Counted from the first letter of the stretch, positions 26,326 through 35,463 are shown. The stretch is 64,000 nt of DNA from UBA10349 sp003485905 (GCA_943787185.1 CALSLL010000005.1:62001-126000); one strand, 5' to 3'. Notes: a model not told the origin generated them from the sequence alone. Translations and numbers: made by a program.

Positions 26326-26826
26326 TTACTCGTTGACGTCCGTGGCGCTCTGTCCCTCATCCAGATCTCTAGGACGGAAACCACCAACAATCGATGCTGC
26401 TTTCATAGAAGATAAACCATATGAGCTAATGAGTTGCTCCCCTAGATATAGTGTTGGGGCATTAAGACCTCCGCTCCGCTCTTTAAGCTGATCTTGTGCT
26501 GTTTTATTCTCAAACAAATTTTGTTCATTAAAAGGCAGACCTAGTTGGTTCAAATTAAATCGAACCAGATCACAGACCTCACAGTTTTCAGTAGTATAGA
26601 GATCGATCGGCTTGGTTCTCATTAGACGTTGGTTGTGTTGATCTCGCTCGTCGATGCCGGAATCGGCTAGCTCACGCTGTTCAAGAACTTGAGATTCGTC
26701 TGGTGGCGGTGAATCTTGATAAGTAATGTTTCCTTCTGCATCTACCCATTTATATAGCGTGGCGGCAGTGCCTGCTGATGAAATCAGTAGCGCTAATAGG
26801 AGTACAGCTAATCTGTTACATAACAT
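26326..26826 (-). CDS. DUF4124 and glutaredoxin-domain exported protein
   Basis: Envelope protein of 166 residues. A signal peptide (RLAVLLLALLISSAGTAA) is followed by a DUF4124 module (LYKWVDAEGNITYQDSPPP, about 23-45) and then a glutaredoxin-like domain (about 72-145) with the redox pair NCEVCDLVR and the cis-Pro APTLYLG. It probably acts as a periplasmic thiol-disulfide protein, the partner being unknown. Its position upstream of prc and downstream of prlC suggests a shared minus-strand transcript. Such DUF4124-glutaredoxin fusions are known in gammaproteobacteria but poorly characterised. Confidence 0.85.
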   Translation of the reverse strand: MLCNRLAVLLLALLISSAGTAATLYKWVDAEGNITYQDSPPPDESQVLEQRELADSGIDERDQHNQRLMRTKPIDLYTTENCEVCDLVRFNLNQLGLPFNEQNLFENKTAQDQLKERSGGLNAPTLYLGEQLISSYGLSSMKAASIVGGFRPRDLDEGQSATDVNE

Positions 26827-26883
26827 AATCGGTCAACCTCGTTGGCGAACTAACATGCCGGTAGGCATTGTGCATCGCAAATA

Positions 26884-28947
26884 TTAGTTTTGCGATGCTA
26901 TAGAATCGCTTGTTAAGCCAGTGTGACGAAGTAGTGCCGCGATGTCGGGAAGCCTACCTCTAAAGCGCTTAAATAACACGGCAGCGTCTTCAGAACCGCC
27001 TCGTGCGAGGATAGTTTGGCGAAAATCTGCGCCGGTGTCTTGATTAAAAACACCTTCCTCTTCAAAGCGACTGAAAGCGTCACTGGACAAAACCTCTGCC
27101 CATTTGTAGCTATAGTAGCCTGCTGCGTAGCCTCCCGCAAAAATATGTGAAAAACTATTTTGAAAGCGATTAAAACTTGGTGTTTGGTATACGGCCACTT
27201 CGCTACGTACGGTGTCCAATATGCTTTGTACAGTATCCTCAGAATTAGCGTCATAGCTTGTGTGAATTTGCATGTCGAACATAGCGAATTCAATTTGTCT
27301 AAGCGTCTGCATTCCGGATTGAAATGTTTTCGCCGCACGCATTTTTGCTACTAGCTCATCGGGTATTGGGTGATCAGTCTGGTAATGTTTTGCAATTAGG
27401 TTTAACGCTTCGCGCTCCCAACACCAATGCTCAAGAAATTGGCTTGGTAGCTCTACAGCATCCCAAGCTACACCATTTATGCCCCCAACATCGGGTTCCA
27501 AAACTTGTGTTAGTAAGTGATGTAAACAGTGCCCAAATTCGTGGAACAAGGTTTCTACTTCATCATGCGTCAACTGTGCGGGAGTGTCATCAAGTGGAGG
27601 GGTGAAATTACATGTCAAATATGCCACGGGCACTTCAAGTTCATTGTTTCGCATTCGACGCGCAAGACAGGTGTCCATCCAGGCACCACCACGCTTACCC
27701 TGTCGTGCAAATAAGTCAGTATAAAACCCACCTATTACTTGTTCGTTCTTGTCCAAAAGTTCATAGAAAGTCACGTCAGAAGAGTTCCACACGCTGGGGG
27801 CATGAGCCACTCGTGCAGAAATCCCGAATAACTTGTTTACCACTTCAAAAAGACCGTTAACCACCGTATCAGCGGCAAAGTATTCCCGGACTTGCTCTAC
27901 AGAAAACGAAAACTTTTGCTCGCGTAGCTTTTCACTGTAATAAGCCAAATCCCAAGCTTCGAGTTTAGCGGGACCACCGTTATCGGCAGCAAACGCTATT
28001 AGGTCCGCGATTTCTTGCTTGGCTACGGGTTTCGCTGCCGCACATAATTCGCTAAGAAACGCGATAACTTCGTTCGCATTACTTGCCATTTTAGTTGTCA
28101 GTGCGTAGTCGGCATAGTGAGGGCGGGTGTGTAGTTGGGCAAGCGCCTGTCGAGCCTGCAAAATTTCACTTATAACGGGTGCGTTATCATATTGACCTTT
28201 GTTTTGCAGCTCGCTAGCCCGGGTCGAATAAGCGGTATAAAATTGTTTTCTTAGTTCGCGATTGTCGGCATATCTAATAATTGGCAGATAGGAGGGCATT
28301 TGCAATCCAAATCGCCACCCATCGACGTTCGCCGTTTTAGCAGCTTGCCGCCCGAGATCAATAGCGCTTTGCGGGAGCCCAGCAAGTAATTGTTTGTCGG
28401 TAATGTCTCGATGCCAACTTTCTGTTGCATCCAGTAAATTACGTTCAAACTGATTCCCCAGATCAGATAGTTTGGCTTGTAGCGCTCGAAATTCCTCTCG
28501 TGCATTATCGTTTAGGTCGACACCAGCATGTTGAAAGTTACGTATGGCATTGGTGATTACTCGTTTGCGCTCAATGTTCAGGGTTTCGAATTCAGGGTGA
28601 TTATGAAGCGCAACGTACCGATCAAATAATGCACGATTTTGGCCAAGTTCAGTATAAAAGGCAGATACCATTGCCAGGCAGTCAGGGAATATTTCACGTA
28701 ATTCAGGAGTATCCGCGACGCCATTGAGATGGGTTATTGGTGACCAAAGATGGTCAATAGCTTCCTCAACATCATTCATCTTCTCCACTATAGACGAGTC
28801 AAACTCTTGTTCCGTCTGGTCTAGAAGGTGAGCTATTTGATTACGAGCTTCTGCCAGGCAAGCGTCAAGCTTTGCAGGGATTTCTGATAATACAATTTTG
28901 TCAAAGCGAGGTAAGCGCTGGTAGAGAGAAGTATTAAGGTCGTTCAT
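26884..28947 (-). CDS. prlC: Oligopeptidase A (M3 metallopeptidase)
   Basis: Cytoplasmic zinc peptidase of 687 residues that degrades oligopeptides, including cleaved signal peptides. The zinc-binding HEXXH appears in ETLFHEFGHCLHHLLT, with the distal Glu in LPSQFLEHWCWE. FSHIFAGGYAAGYYSYKWAEVLSSDAF near the C-terminus is typical of the M3A family. The neighbouring aroE (40 bp upstream on the same strand) reproduces the prlC-aroE proximity seen near the Pseudomonas origin. Confidence 0.97.
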   Translation of the reverse strand: MNDLNTSLYQRLPRFDKIVLSEIPAKLDACLAEARNQIAHLLDQTEQEFDSSIVEKMNDVEEAIDHLWSPITHLNGVADTPELREIFPDCLAMVSAFYTELGQNRALFDRYVALHNHPEFETLNIERKRVITNAIRNFQHAGVDLNDNAREEFRALQAKLSDLGNQFERNLLDATESWHRDITDKQLLAGLPQSAIDLGRQAAKTANVDGWRFGLQMPSYLPIIRYADNRELRKQFYTAYSTRASELQNKGQYDNAPVISEILQARQALAQLHTRPHYADYALTTKMASNANEVIAFLSELCAAAKPVAKQEIADLIAFAADNGGPAKLEAWDLAYYSEKLREQKFSFSVEQVREYFAADTVVNGLFEVVNKLFGISARVAHAPSVWNSSDVTFYELLDKNEQVIGGFYTDLFARQGKRGGAWMDTCLARRMRNNELEVPVAYLTCNFTPPLDDTPAQLTHDEVETLFHEFGHCLHHLLTQVLEPDVGGINGVAWDAVELPSQFLEHWCWEREALNLIAKHYQTDHPIPDELVAKMRAAKTFQSGMQTLRQIEFAMFDMQIHTSYDANSEDTVQSILDTVRSEVAVYQTPSFNRFQNSFSHIFAGGYAAGYYSYKWAEVLSSDAFSRFEEEGVFNQDTGADFRQTILARGGSEDAAVLFKRFRGRLPDIAALLRHTGLTSDSIASQN

Positions 28948-28987
28948 CTAGATGGATTTCAATTTGATTGTTTATTGAAGTAGCTGT

Positions 28988-29794
28988 TCAATGACGTAGT
29001 TCGGCCATAACTGCTTTGGTGTTTGGCTGAAAACCATTCCAAATAGCAAAGGCTTCGGCAGCCTGTTCTACCAGCATTCCAAGTCCATCGGATTGCTGGT
29101 GGCAACCAGCTTGCGCCGCTAACATCATAAAAGCGGTTGCTGATTCCGCATACATTAGATCGTAGGCGAGTTTACCTCCAGCGAGGCATTTTTCTGGAAC
29201 GGCAGGAATGTCCTGCTGGAGTGAGCTAGAGCTTGCATTAATAACAATGTCGTAGCTGGAATTAAGCTGATCAAACGACAACGCCCTAATATTGCCAAAT
29301 TCTTTGAACATCTCAGCTAATTGCGCCGCTTTTGAATACGTTCTATTAACTATATCAATAGAGCTGGGCGATTGTGTCAGGAGTGGCTCGATTATGCCTC
29401 GGCTAGCACCACCGGCGCCGATTATGAGCAGTTTTGCATTTAGGCAGGAGATTTGTAAATTAAGCGTTATGTCTCGAACCAAGCCGATTCCGTCCGTATT
29501 GTCGCCTATCAACTGGCCATCTTTCATAAATAGAGTGTTAACTGAACCGGCAAGCTCGGCTCGAGTACTAAGCTCATCACAAAGGTCATATGCCGCTAGT
29601 TTGTGCGGGATGGTCACATTAAGACCGATTCCCCCATCTTTAAAAAACCTGGTGATTTCTTCAGATAATGCTGCGGAGTGAACTTGCTGTTTACGGTACT
29701 CGAGCGCAATGCCGGCTTGTTCTGAAAATAGCGTGTGTATGCGTGGCGATAGACTGTGATCTATCGGGTTACCCATGACAGCGAAGCGTTTCAT
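28988..29794 (-). CDS. aroE: Shikimate dehydrogenase (NADP+)
   Basis: Reduces 3-dehydroshikimate to shikimate in aromatic amino acid synthesis. The product has 268 residues with VMGNPIDHSLSPRIH for substrate binding, NVTIPHK containing the catalytic Lys, GDNTDGIGL with the conserved Asp, IIGAGGASRGI for NADP binding and GLGMLVEQAAEAFAIW near the end. It is encoded between lysA and prlC on the minus strand, 31 bp after lysA. Confidence 0.97.
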   Translation of the reverse strand: MKRFAVMGNPIDHSLSPRIHTLFSEQAGIALEYRKQQVHSAALSEEITRFFKDGGIGLNVTIPHKLAAYDLCDELSTRAELAGSVNTLFMKDGQLIGDNTDGIGLVRDITLNLQISCLNAKLLIIGAGGASRGIIEPLLTQSPSSIDIVNRTYSKAAQLAEMFKEFGNIRALSFDQLNSSYDIVINASSSSLQQDIPAVPEKCLAGGKLAYDLMYAESATAFMMLAAQAGCHQQSDGLGMLVEQAAEAFAIWNGFQPNTKAVMAELRH

Positions 29795-29825
29795 TGAATT
29801 GTAAGCGTGCTTTTACGAGCCCGTT

Positions 29826-31088
29826 TTACTCTCGCTCGGGAAGCAGGCTTTCACCGGCGACCATATCGTCAATCGATTCGTGCTGCCTGGTTACAAACCA
29901 TTGATCGTCGTCAACTATTACTTCGGCAGCACGCCCGAGCGTATTGTAGTTTGAACTCATTACGGCGCTGTATGCGCCCGCAGATCGAATAGCAACGAGA
30001 TCATCTGCAGCAATCGCAAGTTCTCTGTCTGAGCCAAGCACGTCACCGGTTTCACAAATAGGTCCAACCACATCGTAAAGCGCAACAGGTCGAGCCTCTG
30101 TGGTTTGTACAGGTATGATTTCATGCCACGCCTGATATAACGCCGGGCGTAGCAAATTATTCATTCCAGCATCAATAATGGCGAAATTCTTATGACGGTT
30201 ATGCTTTAAGTATTCAACATTGCTTAACAGTATTCCGGCATTTCCGGATATTGCTCGTCCTGGTTCAATGTTTATTTGTATATCGCAGTTATGGCGCTTT
30301 AGACTTTTGCAAACCGCCGCTGCATACTCTTCTGGTGAGGGCGGTTGTTCATTTCGGTAGCGAATGCCTAAACCGCCTCCTAGGTCTAATTCATGAATAT
30401 GAATATCATGTGCCGTCAAATCTTCTAGAAGCGATAAAACTTTCTCCAAGGCATCGACGAATGGACCAGTTTCGGTGATTTGCGAACCTATATGGCAAGC
30501 AATACCCTTTGCGCTTACGTCTGGCAGCGATTGTATAAGTTGATATGTTTCGAGTGCCTCATCAAATTGAATTCCAAATTTTGCTTGATTGAGCCCTGTC
30601 GCGATATATGGGTGAGTTTTGGCATCTACATCGGGATTAACTCTTACCGATACCGGGGCGATGCAGTTTAGTCCTGAAGCGACTTTATTAATGCGTTCCA
30701 ACTCAGCAGTGGATTCAATATTTATGCAGCGAATGCCGGCTTCCAAGGCGCGGGCGATTTCGTGTTCTTTTTTTGCTACCCCCGAATAGATCGTTTTGGC
30801 GGGGTCACCACCGGCGAGGATGACCCGCTCAAGTTCGCCAATAGAGACAATATCGAACCCAGAGCCTAAACGCGCGAATAGGTTTAATACTCCGAGATTA
30901 GCGTTCGCTTTGACGGCATAGCACACTAAATGACGTGTCTCTGAAAATGCGGAATCAAATGCGTGCCAATGCCGTTCAAGTGTCGCTCGTGAATAGACGT
31001 AGCAGGGCGTACCGACTTCGCGAGCCAGTTCTGCGAGCTTAACGTTTTCAGCATATAGCTCGCCGTTTCGATATTCGAAGTGGTCCAT
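29826..31088 (-). CDS. lysA: Diaminopimelate decarboxylase
   Basis: PLP-dependent fold-type III enzyme of 420 residues making L-lysine from meso-diaminopimelate. The PLP lysine lies in CYAVKANANLGVL, the glycine loop in ELDLGGGLGIRY, and INIEPGRAISGNAGIL and VGPICETGDVLGSD carry the active-site Cys and acidic residues. The gene order lptM-like, lysA on one strand is the standard gammaproteobacterial arrangement. dapF, which often follows lysA, is replaced here by aroE. Confidence 0.97.
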   Translation of the reverse strand: MDHFEYRNGELYAENVKLAELAREVGTPCYVYSRATLERHWHAFDSAFSETRHLVCYAVKANANLGVLNLFARLGSGFDIVSIGELERVILAGGDPAKTIYSGVAKKEHEIARALEAGIRCINIESTAELERINKVASGLNCIAPVSVRVNPDVDAKTHPYIATGLNQAKFGIQFDEALETYQLIQSLPDVSAKGIACHIGSQITETGPFVDALEKVLSLLEDLTAHDIHIHELDLGGGLGIRYRNEQPPSPEEYAAAVCKSLKRHNCDIQINIEPGRAISGNAGILLSNVEYLKHNRHKNFAIIDAGMNNLLRPALYQAWHEIIPVQTTEARPVALYDVVGPICETGDVLGSDRELAIAADDLVAIRSAGAYSAVMSSNYNTLGRAAEVIVDDDQWFVTRQHESIDDMVAGESLLPERE

Positions 31089-31125
31089 AGAGACTAGTGT
31101 GAAGCCAAAGCTGTTGGCTTAATTC

Positions 31126-31887
31126 CTAGTTCGCAGCTTCCGGGGACGAATCTTCAGCTGCAGCTGCTTCTTCCGCTTCCGCTGCTTCTTCCGCTTCCGC
31201 TGCTTCTTCCGCAGCCGTTTCGGTAGCTTCAGACGCTGTTTTCGCAGCATCTAAGGCCTCTCGGGAGGCTTCTTCTGCCGCTTCGGCTTCTTCTGCTGCC
31301 ATAAACACATCAAATGTGGTGCCGGCAGATTCTGCTGCAGCTGCTGCATTTTTTGCGACCTCAGCCGCCTCTGCTGCTTCATTTGCAGCAGCCAGTGTCG
31401 CCGCCATTTCGTCAGGGTCGGCTTGTTCTACAAAAGCGGCCGCTTTAACCGCATTTTCAGCAGCTAAGTCCGCATCTCGAGCCGCATCTACAATAGCGCG
31501 TTCTGCGGCTTCTATGGATCCTGAGGCCTCTTCAGCTTCGTCGGCTGCATCTTCTGCGTCTCGAGCTGCGTTTACAGCTTCAGCAGCAGCGAGATTAGCT
31601 TCTGCTAAGGTGTCTGCGGCTAACGCCCGTTCTGCAGCAGCAGTCGAAATTATCGCGGCTGCAGCAGCCTTTTCGGCAGCTTCCTGTGTGACCGCGACTT
31701 CATTTTCATCGGCCGCCAGGACATAAACTTTAGCAAGTTCAGCAGATTCAACAGCAGAAACTGCTGCGTCTCTAGCTTCGATTTTTGCAACCTTAATGGG
31801 AGCTAAAAATAGGGGGCCCTTTTGACCACAGGCAACCAAGCCAATCGTGAGCGTGGCAACAATGGTGTAGATGAGTAAGTTTTTCAT
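31126..31887 (-). CDS. LptM-like lipoprotein with long Ala/Glu-rich C-terminal extension
   Basis: Lipoprotein of 253 residues. The N-terminus, with lipobox TIGLVACGQKGPLFLAP, is the hallmark of LptM (YifL), a tiny outer-membrane lipoprotein that assists LptD maturation and is normally encoded just before lysA, as here. Instead of ending after some 60 residues it continues for about 220 residues of Ala, Glu and Asp, predicted as one long helix or coiled coil. The 3' part contains 18-bp tandem repeats. The fusion of an LptM head to an Ala-rich stalk is unusual. A role in LPS transport is inferred from the head and context. It could instead act as an envelope spacer. Confidence 0.85.
   Translation of the reverse strand: MKNLLIYTIVATLTIGLVACGQKGPLFLAPIKVAKIEARDAAVSAVESAELAKVYVLAADENEVAVTQEAAEKAAAAAIISTAAAERALAADTLAEANLAAAEAVNAARDAEDAADEAEEASGSIEAAERAIVDAARDADLAAENAVKAAAFVEQADPDEMAATLAAANEAAEAAEVAKNAAAAAESAGTTFDVFMAAEEAEAAEEASREALDAAKTASEATETAAEEAAEAEEAAEAEEAAAAEDSSPEAAN
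31163..31210. repeat. 18-bp tandem repeat within the Ala/Glu-rich lipoprotein gene
   Basis: GCTGCTTCTTCCGCTTCC occurs at 31163-31180 and 31181-31198, with a third partial copy to 31210. On the coding strand it gives repeated GluAlaAla-type hexapeptides. The unit is a whole number of codons, so copy-number change by slippage would lengthen or shorten the stalk without a frameshift. Confidence 0.85.
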
Positions 31888-31931
31888 GAGTTCTACTCTA
31901 CTAATTTATATACTTCGTATGGTGTCATACA

Positions 31932-33320
31932 TTAGGCGGGTTCGGCGATCATTTTTTCCGCCTCGGTCAAGGCTTCTAGTACACGTGCAGGTGCTGTTCC
32001 GCCGATATGTGATCGTGCATTTACCGATCCTTCCAACGTCATTGCAGCGAATACGTCTTGCTCAATAACAGCTGAAAACTCCTGCAGTTCGGTCAACGAT
32101 AGCTCAGTTAAATCACACGATTTTTCAATCGCACTGCTAACTGCTTTTCCAACGACCTCGTGTGCATCGCGGAATGGCACATTTTTACGCACCAAATAAT
32201 CGGCCAGATCAGTCGCTGTTGCGTAGCCTTTGGCCGCGGCTTCGCGAGTACGAACTACATCAAACTTAATTTCAGGGACCATTGCAGCAAATACAGCCAG
32301 AGATTGCGTCACGGTATCTGTTATGGAGAAAACGGGGATTTTGTCTTCCTGGTTATCTCTATTGTATGCAAGCGGTTGGCCTTTCATCAGGACAAGCAAT
32401 GATACAAGGTGCCCGATAACCGAGCCACTTTTGCCGCGAACCAATTCTGCAATATCTGGGTTCTTCTTTTGCGGCATTATGCTCGACCCGGTACAGAATG
32501 CGTCGCCAATTTCAATAAACTTATAGCTTTCAGATGCCCACAGCACCAGTTCTTCGCTAAAACGTGACAGATGCATAGCGATCAAGCTACAGGCGTTGGC
32601 ATATTCAATTACAAAGTCGCGATCAGACACCGAATCAATTGAGTTTCGGGTTGGGCGGGTGAAACCGAGTTGTTGCGCACAAAACTCACGATCAATTGGA
32701 AAGCTCGTACCTGCTAACGCCGCAGCGCCTAGCGGCATAATATTGATTCGTTTGCGTGCATCCGAAAGCCGCTCGCGATCACGTTGTAGCATTTCTACCC
32801 AAGCCAATAAGTGGTGACCGATGGTTATTGGTTGTGCAACTTGCAGATGCGTGTAACCCGGCACAACATCGGCTGCATGTTGTTTGGCCAGTTTTATAAT
32901 TGCAGTTTGCAAATCGGTAAGCAGTTTATCGGTTTCATCGCATACATCGCGCAGGTACAGACGCAAATCTGTGGCCACTTGGTCGTTACGAGACCGCCCC
33001 GTATGCAGTTTCTTTCCCGCTTCACCTATGCGTTTTGTAAGCTCGGCTTCGATGTTCATATGAACGTCTTCTAATTGTGAAGACCACTCGAAATCCCCAT
33101 TAGAAATTTCTTGATCGATTTTACGGAGTCCCTTTTCTATTGCGTTTGCTTCCTCGCTAGTGAGCACCGCGACTTTTTCTAGCATGCGGGCATGCGCGAT
33201 CGAACCCTGAATATCATAATGACTTAAACGATGGTCAAAACTGATGGATTCAGTAAAGGCCTCTACCAATGCATTGGTATCTTGATGAAAGCGGCCGCCC
33301 CATGGTTTTTTAGAAGTCAT
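31932..33320 (-). CDS. argH: Argininosuccinate lyase
   Basis: Cleaves argininosuccinate to arginine and fumarate. The product has 462 residues, full length. It shows KPWGGRFHQDTNALVE, HTGRSRNDQVATDLRLY, the catalytic His in GYTHLQVAQPI and the signature GSSIMPQKKNPD with the catalytic Ser. It is the first gene of the minus-strand block leading to lysA. In Pseudomonas argH is close to hemC; here about 6.8 kb of accessory genes lie between them. Confidence 0.97.
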   Translation of the reverse strand: MTSKKPWGGRFHQDTNALVEAFTESISFDHRLSHYDIQGSIAHARMLEKVAVLTSEEANAIEKGLRKIDQEISNGDFEWSSQLEDVHMNIEAELTKRIGEAGKKLHTGRSRNDQVATDLRLYLRDVCDETDKLLTDLQTAIIKLAKQHAADVVPGYTHLQVAQPITIGHHLLAWVEMLQRDRERLSDARKRINIMPLGAAALAGTSFPIDREFCAQQLGFTRPTRNSIDSVSDRDFVIEYANACSLIAMHLSRFSEELVLWASESYKFIEIGDAFCTGSSIMPQKKNPDIAELVRGKSGSVIGHLVSLLVLMKGQPLAYNRDNQEDKIPVFSITDTVTQSLAVFAAMVPEIKFDVVRTREAAAKGYATATDLADYLVRKNVPFRDAHEVVGKAVSSAIEKSCDLTELSLTELQEFSAVIEQDVFAAMTLEGSVNARSHIGGTAPARVLEALTEAEKMIAEPA

Positions 33321-33444
33321 GACAGATTGTTTACTGCACTGTTGTAGTGGAGGGTTATTAATTACTAACCCGAGTAGGGTGATTATAGATGATTACATCC
33401 GCAGTGAATAACAACTCTATGAGACATATTTTACTATTGAAGTG

Positions 33445-33474
33445 AATGACCACTATATATTCAAAGCGGTCATT
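33445..33474. repeat. 30-bp intergenic palindrome, copy 1
   Basis: Arms AATGACCACT and AGCGGTCATT around a centre ATATATTCAA. The arms pair at nine of ten positions. A second copy at 34655 shares the centre exactly and differs in the arms by compensating changes. It lies between argH and the DUF6152 gene, 86 bp past the latter's stop. Confidence 0.85.
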
Positions 33475-33559
33475 TCTTCATGAACGGTCAGTAGATCAGA
33501 TTCGTTAGGAGAGGATTGTCAGAATGGACGACGGCGAATCGACGCCGCCTCAAGTATCG

Positions 33560-34525
33560 TTACTGCACTGTACAGCCGTATTGATATAACTGAAGATGAG
33601 GAACATACATCATTTCAGTGCTTGCAACGACAGGTTCTAGGAGAAACTCAGGGTCTTCAACCATAACGTCCACAATGGCTCGAGTACCATCTTCGCTAAG
33701 AGAAAAACGTTCAACGACATGCTTTTGTGCGCCAGAGGGTACACCGTTGCCATTGCCTGATGGAAAATCTGCGAGAAGCACAGTATCTACCACCAGAACA
33801 TCCTCCTCCCAGTGACCGATCGAGTGTCCCTGAAGGGTTCTTTCTGCATTTTCCGGGTGCTGTCGGCCATCCATATAGACTGTTCGGACCATATCAAGAA
33901 ACTCATTGCGGAGGATGACCCGATCTTCGAGTATTTCTATGCCAGTTAGATAGTTACCGCTGGAATTCAAAAACGGTGGTGGATTCGTAATACATTGATT
34001 GTTGGGATCATCAGCAATTGGATCGTAGCTGGCTTTCGCATCCATAGCGGCTTGAGTGAGATCTATTTCCCGAAACTGTCTGTTTAGGCTCGTAGATGCA
34101 ACCCCTTTCCATACACCCCCTAAGCTGGACGCACTCTCGGTCGCTTCTGCATCCTTCTCTATCTGTGACCATAGCTGGCCGTCGGCTGTCTCCAAGGTAT
34201 TCAATATAGCGCGCATTCGTCCAGCCCTCTCAGGATGTGCACGAACAATAATTTTTTCGCCAGGGCTAAGCAGATCAGCTGTCCATCCGCTACGCTGCAT
34301 AATAGGAGTGGACCCCGTCTCAATCTCCCATTCGACCATCTCGCCATTTTCTTCTTTGGCCTGTACGAATACCGTCACGTGCGGATTTCGAAACACATAG
34401 CGAAGCACCTCTGCTTCAAGCACAACAATTGAATCACGGTTGTAACCTGCATCACTGTGATGCGCTGCGCTCGGAATGGAGATACAAAGCAGGATGGTTG
34501 CCGAAAGCGCGAAATAAGATTTCAA
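33560..34525 (-). CDS. DUF6152 family exported protein
   Basis: Protein of 321 residues with a signal peptide (ALSATILLCISIPSAA) and a mature N-terminus AHHSDAGYNRDS followed by a DUF6152 beta-domain (about 22-115, NPHVTVFVQAKEENGEMVEWEIETG). The C-terminal half (about 130-320) is a further beta-rich region with PYDP-like, NSSGN and GHWEEDVLVVDT motifs that recurs with DUF6152 in marine proteobacteria. The function is unknown, and a copper or redox link sometimes suggested for the family cannot be shown here. Two matching palindromes flank the gene, hinting that it could have moved as a unit. Confidence 0.75.
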   Translation of the reverse strand: MKSYFALSATILLCISIPSAAHHSDAGYNRDSIVVLEAEVLRYVFRNPHVTVFVQAKEENGEMVEWEIETGSTPIMQRSGWTADLLSPGEKIIVRAHPERAGRMRAILNTLETADGQLWSQIEKDAEATESASSLGGVWKGVASTSLNRQFREIDLTQAAMDAKASYDPIADDPNNQCITNPPPFLNSSGNYLTGIEILEDRVILRNEFLDMVRTVYMDGRQHPENAERTLQGHSIGHWEEDVLVVDTVLLADFPSGNGNGVPSGAQKHVVERFSLSEDGTRAIVDVMVEDPEFLLEPVVASTEMMYVPHLQLYQYGCTVQ

Positions 34526-34654
34526 TCTAATACTCCCATATTGTAGATGTTCGGGGCGAGCCGTGTAGCGCGGTATTTTGCCTTATTTGCAGCGAGAGGT
34601 GAATAGTCTTGCGATGGAAGGTCGTCTAACAGGGCAGTAAGATGATTTATATCA

Positions 34655-34684
34655 AATGGCCGCTATATATTCAAAGCGGCCATT
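34655..34684. repeat. 30-bp intergenic palindrome, copy 2
   Basis: Arms AATGGCCGCT and AGCGGCCATT are a perfect 10-bp inverted repeat around the same centre, ATATATTCAA, as copy 1. It lies 129 bp upstream of the DUF6152 start and 60 bp past the pirin stop. The G/A and C/T differences from copy 1 are on opposite arms and keep the stem. Confidence 0.88.
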
Positions 34685-34744
34685 GGTAATGTTTGGGCAA
34701 ACGATCAATCTGACATCCTCGAATACAGAATTGATCGTTACTTT

Positions 34745-35437
34745 TTATTGGAGTGGCACGTCAATCACTAAAATCTTGCTATCACTCAGGGCCTGAATGT
34801 TGACTACTGATAATTCTGTTACTTCAAGACCATCACCTTCGCTCATTAAACATCCTTCGATATTAACGGACCCCTCCGATACCAAGATATATGCCTGATT
34901 CTTAATCGGATGGGTTAGCTTTGTGCCTTCGTTAAAGTGCCCCGCGTAAATTGAAGCGTTCTGATAGATCGATAGTGGGGCTTTGCCATCACCGGAAACT
35001 AGTAACTTGAGCGAGTCTGCAGTGGGTTCTTTGGGGGACTCATAGCTGTCCCAACGAGGTTTAACGTCTAATTGGTTTGGTTCAATCCATATTTGGAAGA
35101 TATTAGTATCTTCACTCTCTAAATTAAATTCTGAGTGAAAGACCCCAGTGCCCGCACTCATAACTTGAACATCACCAGCTACAGTCTTACCTACATTGCT
35201 ATTACTGTCTCGATGAGTGATTGCGCCTTCCCTCACGTAGGTAATAATCTCCATATTTCGATGTGGATGGGTATCAAACCCTGCGCCTGCTTTTACTATA
35301 TCGTCGTTGACCACGCGCAACACACCGAAACCTTGACGCTGCGGATTATGGTAGCTGGCAAAGCTAAAATGGTGCCGCGCATCGAGCCAACCATGATTGG
35401 TGTGACCAAGTGTTGAGTAAGGGTAATGGGTAAGCAT
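34745..35437 (-). CDS. Pirin family protein (YhhW-like)
   Basis: Bicupin of 230 residues. The N-terminal cupin has the metal-ligand set in FDTHPHRNMEIITYV, THRDS and GVFHSEFN (His, His, His, Glu), as in YhhW and other bacterial pirins, some of which show quercetin 2,3-dioxygenase activity. The C-terminal cupin is degenerate. It is encoded 26 bp after doxX on the same strand and divergent from a LysR regulator, an arrangement often seen for pirin-DoxX pairs that respond to electrophiles or aromatic compounds. The substrate is unknown. Confidence 0.9.
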   Translation of the reverse strand: MLTHYPYSTLGHTNHGWLDARHHFSFASYHNPQRQGFGVLRVVNDDIVKAGAGFDTHPHRNMEIITYVREGAITHRDSNSNVGKTVAGDVQVMSAGTGVFHSEFNLESEDTNIFQIWIEPNQLDVKPRWDSYESPKEPTADSLKLLVSGDGKAPLSIYQNASIYAGHFNEGTKLTHPIKNQAYILVSEGSVNIEGCLMSEGDGLEVTELSVVNIQALSDSKILVIDVPLQ

Positions 35438-35463
35438 TTCTGTCTCCTGTAAAAATTGTTGAA

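Noticed and set aside
31316..31726. Plus-strand Ala/Ser-rich frame opposite the lipoprotein
   Set aside because: It is the mirror of the Ala-rich coding sequence. The minus-strand frame has a lipobox and conserved position before lysA.
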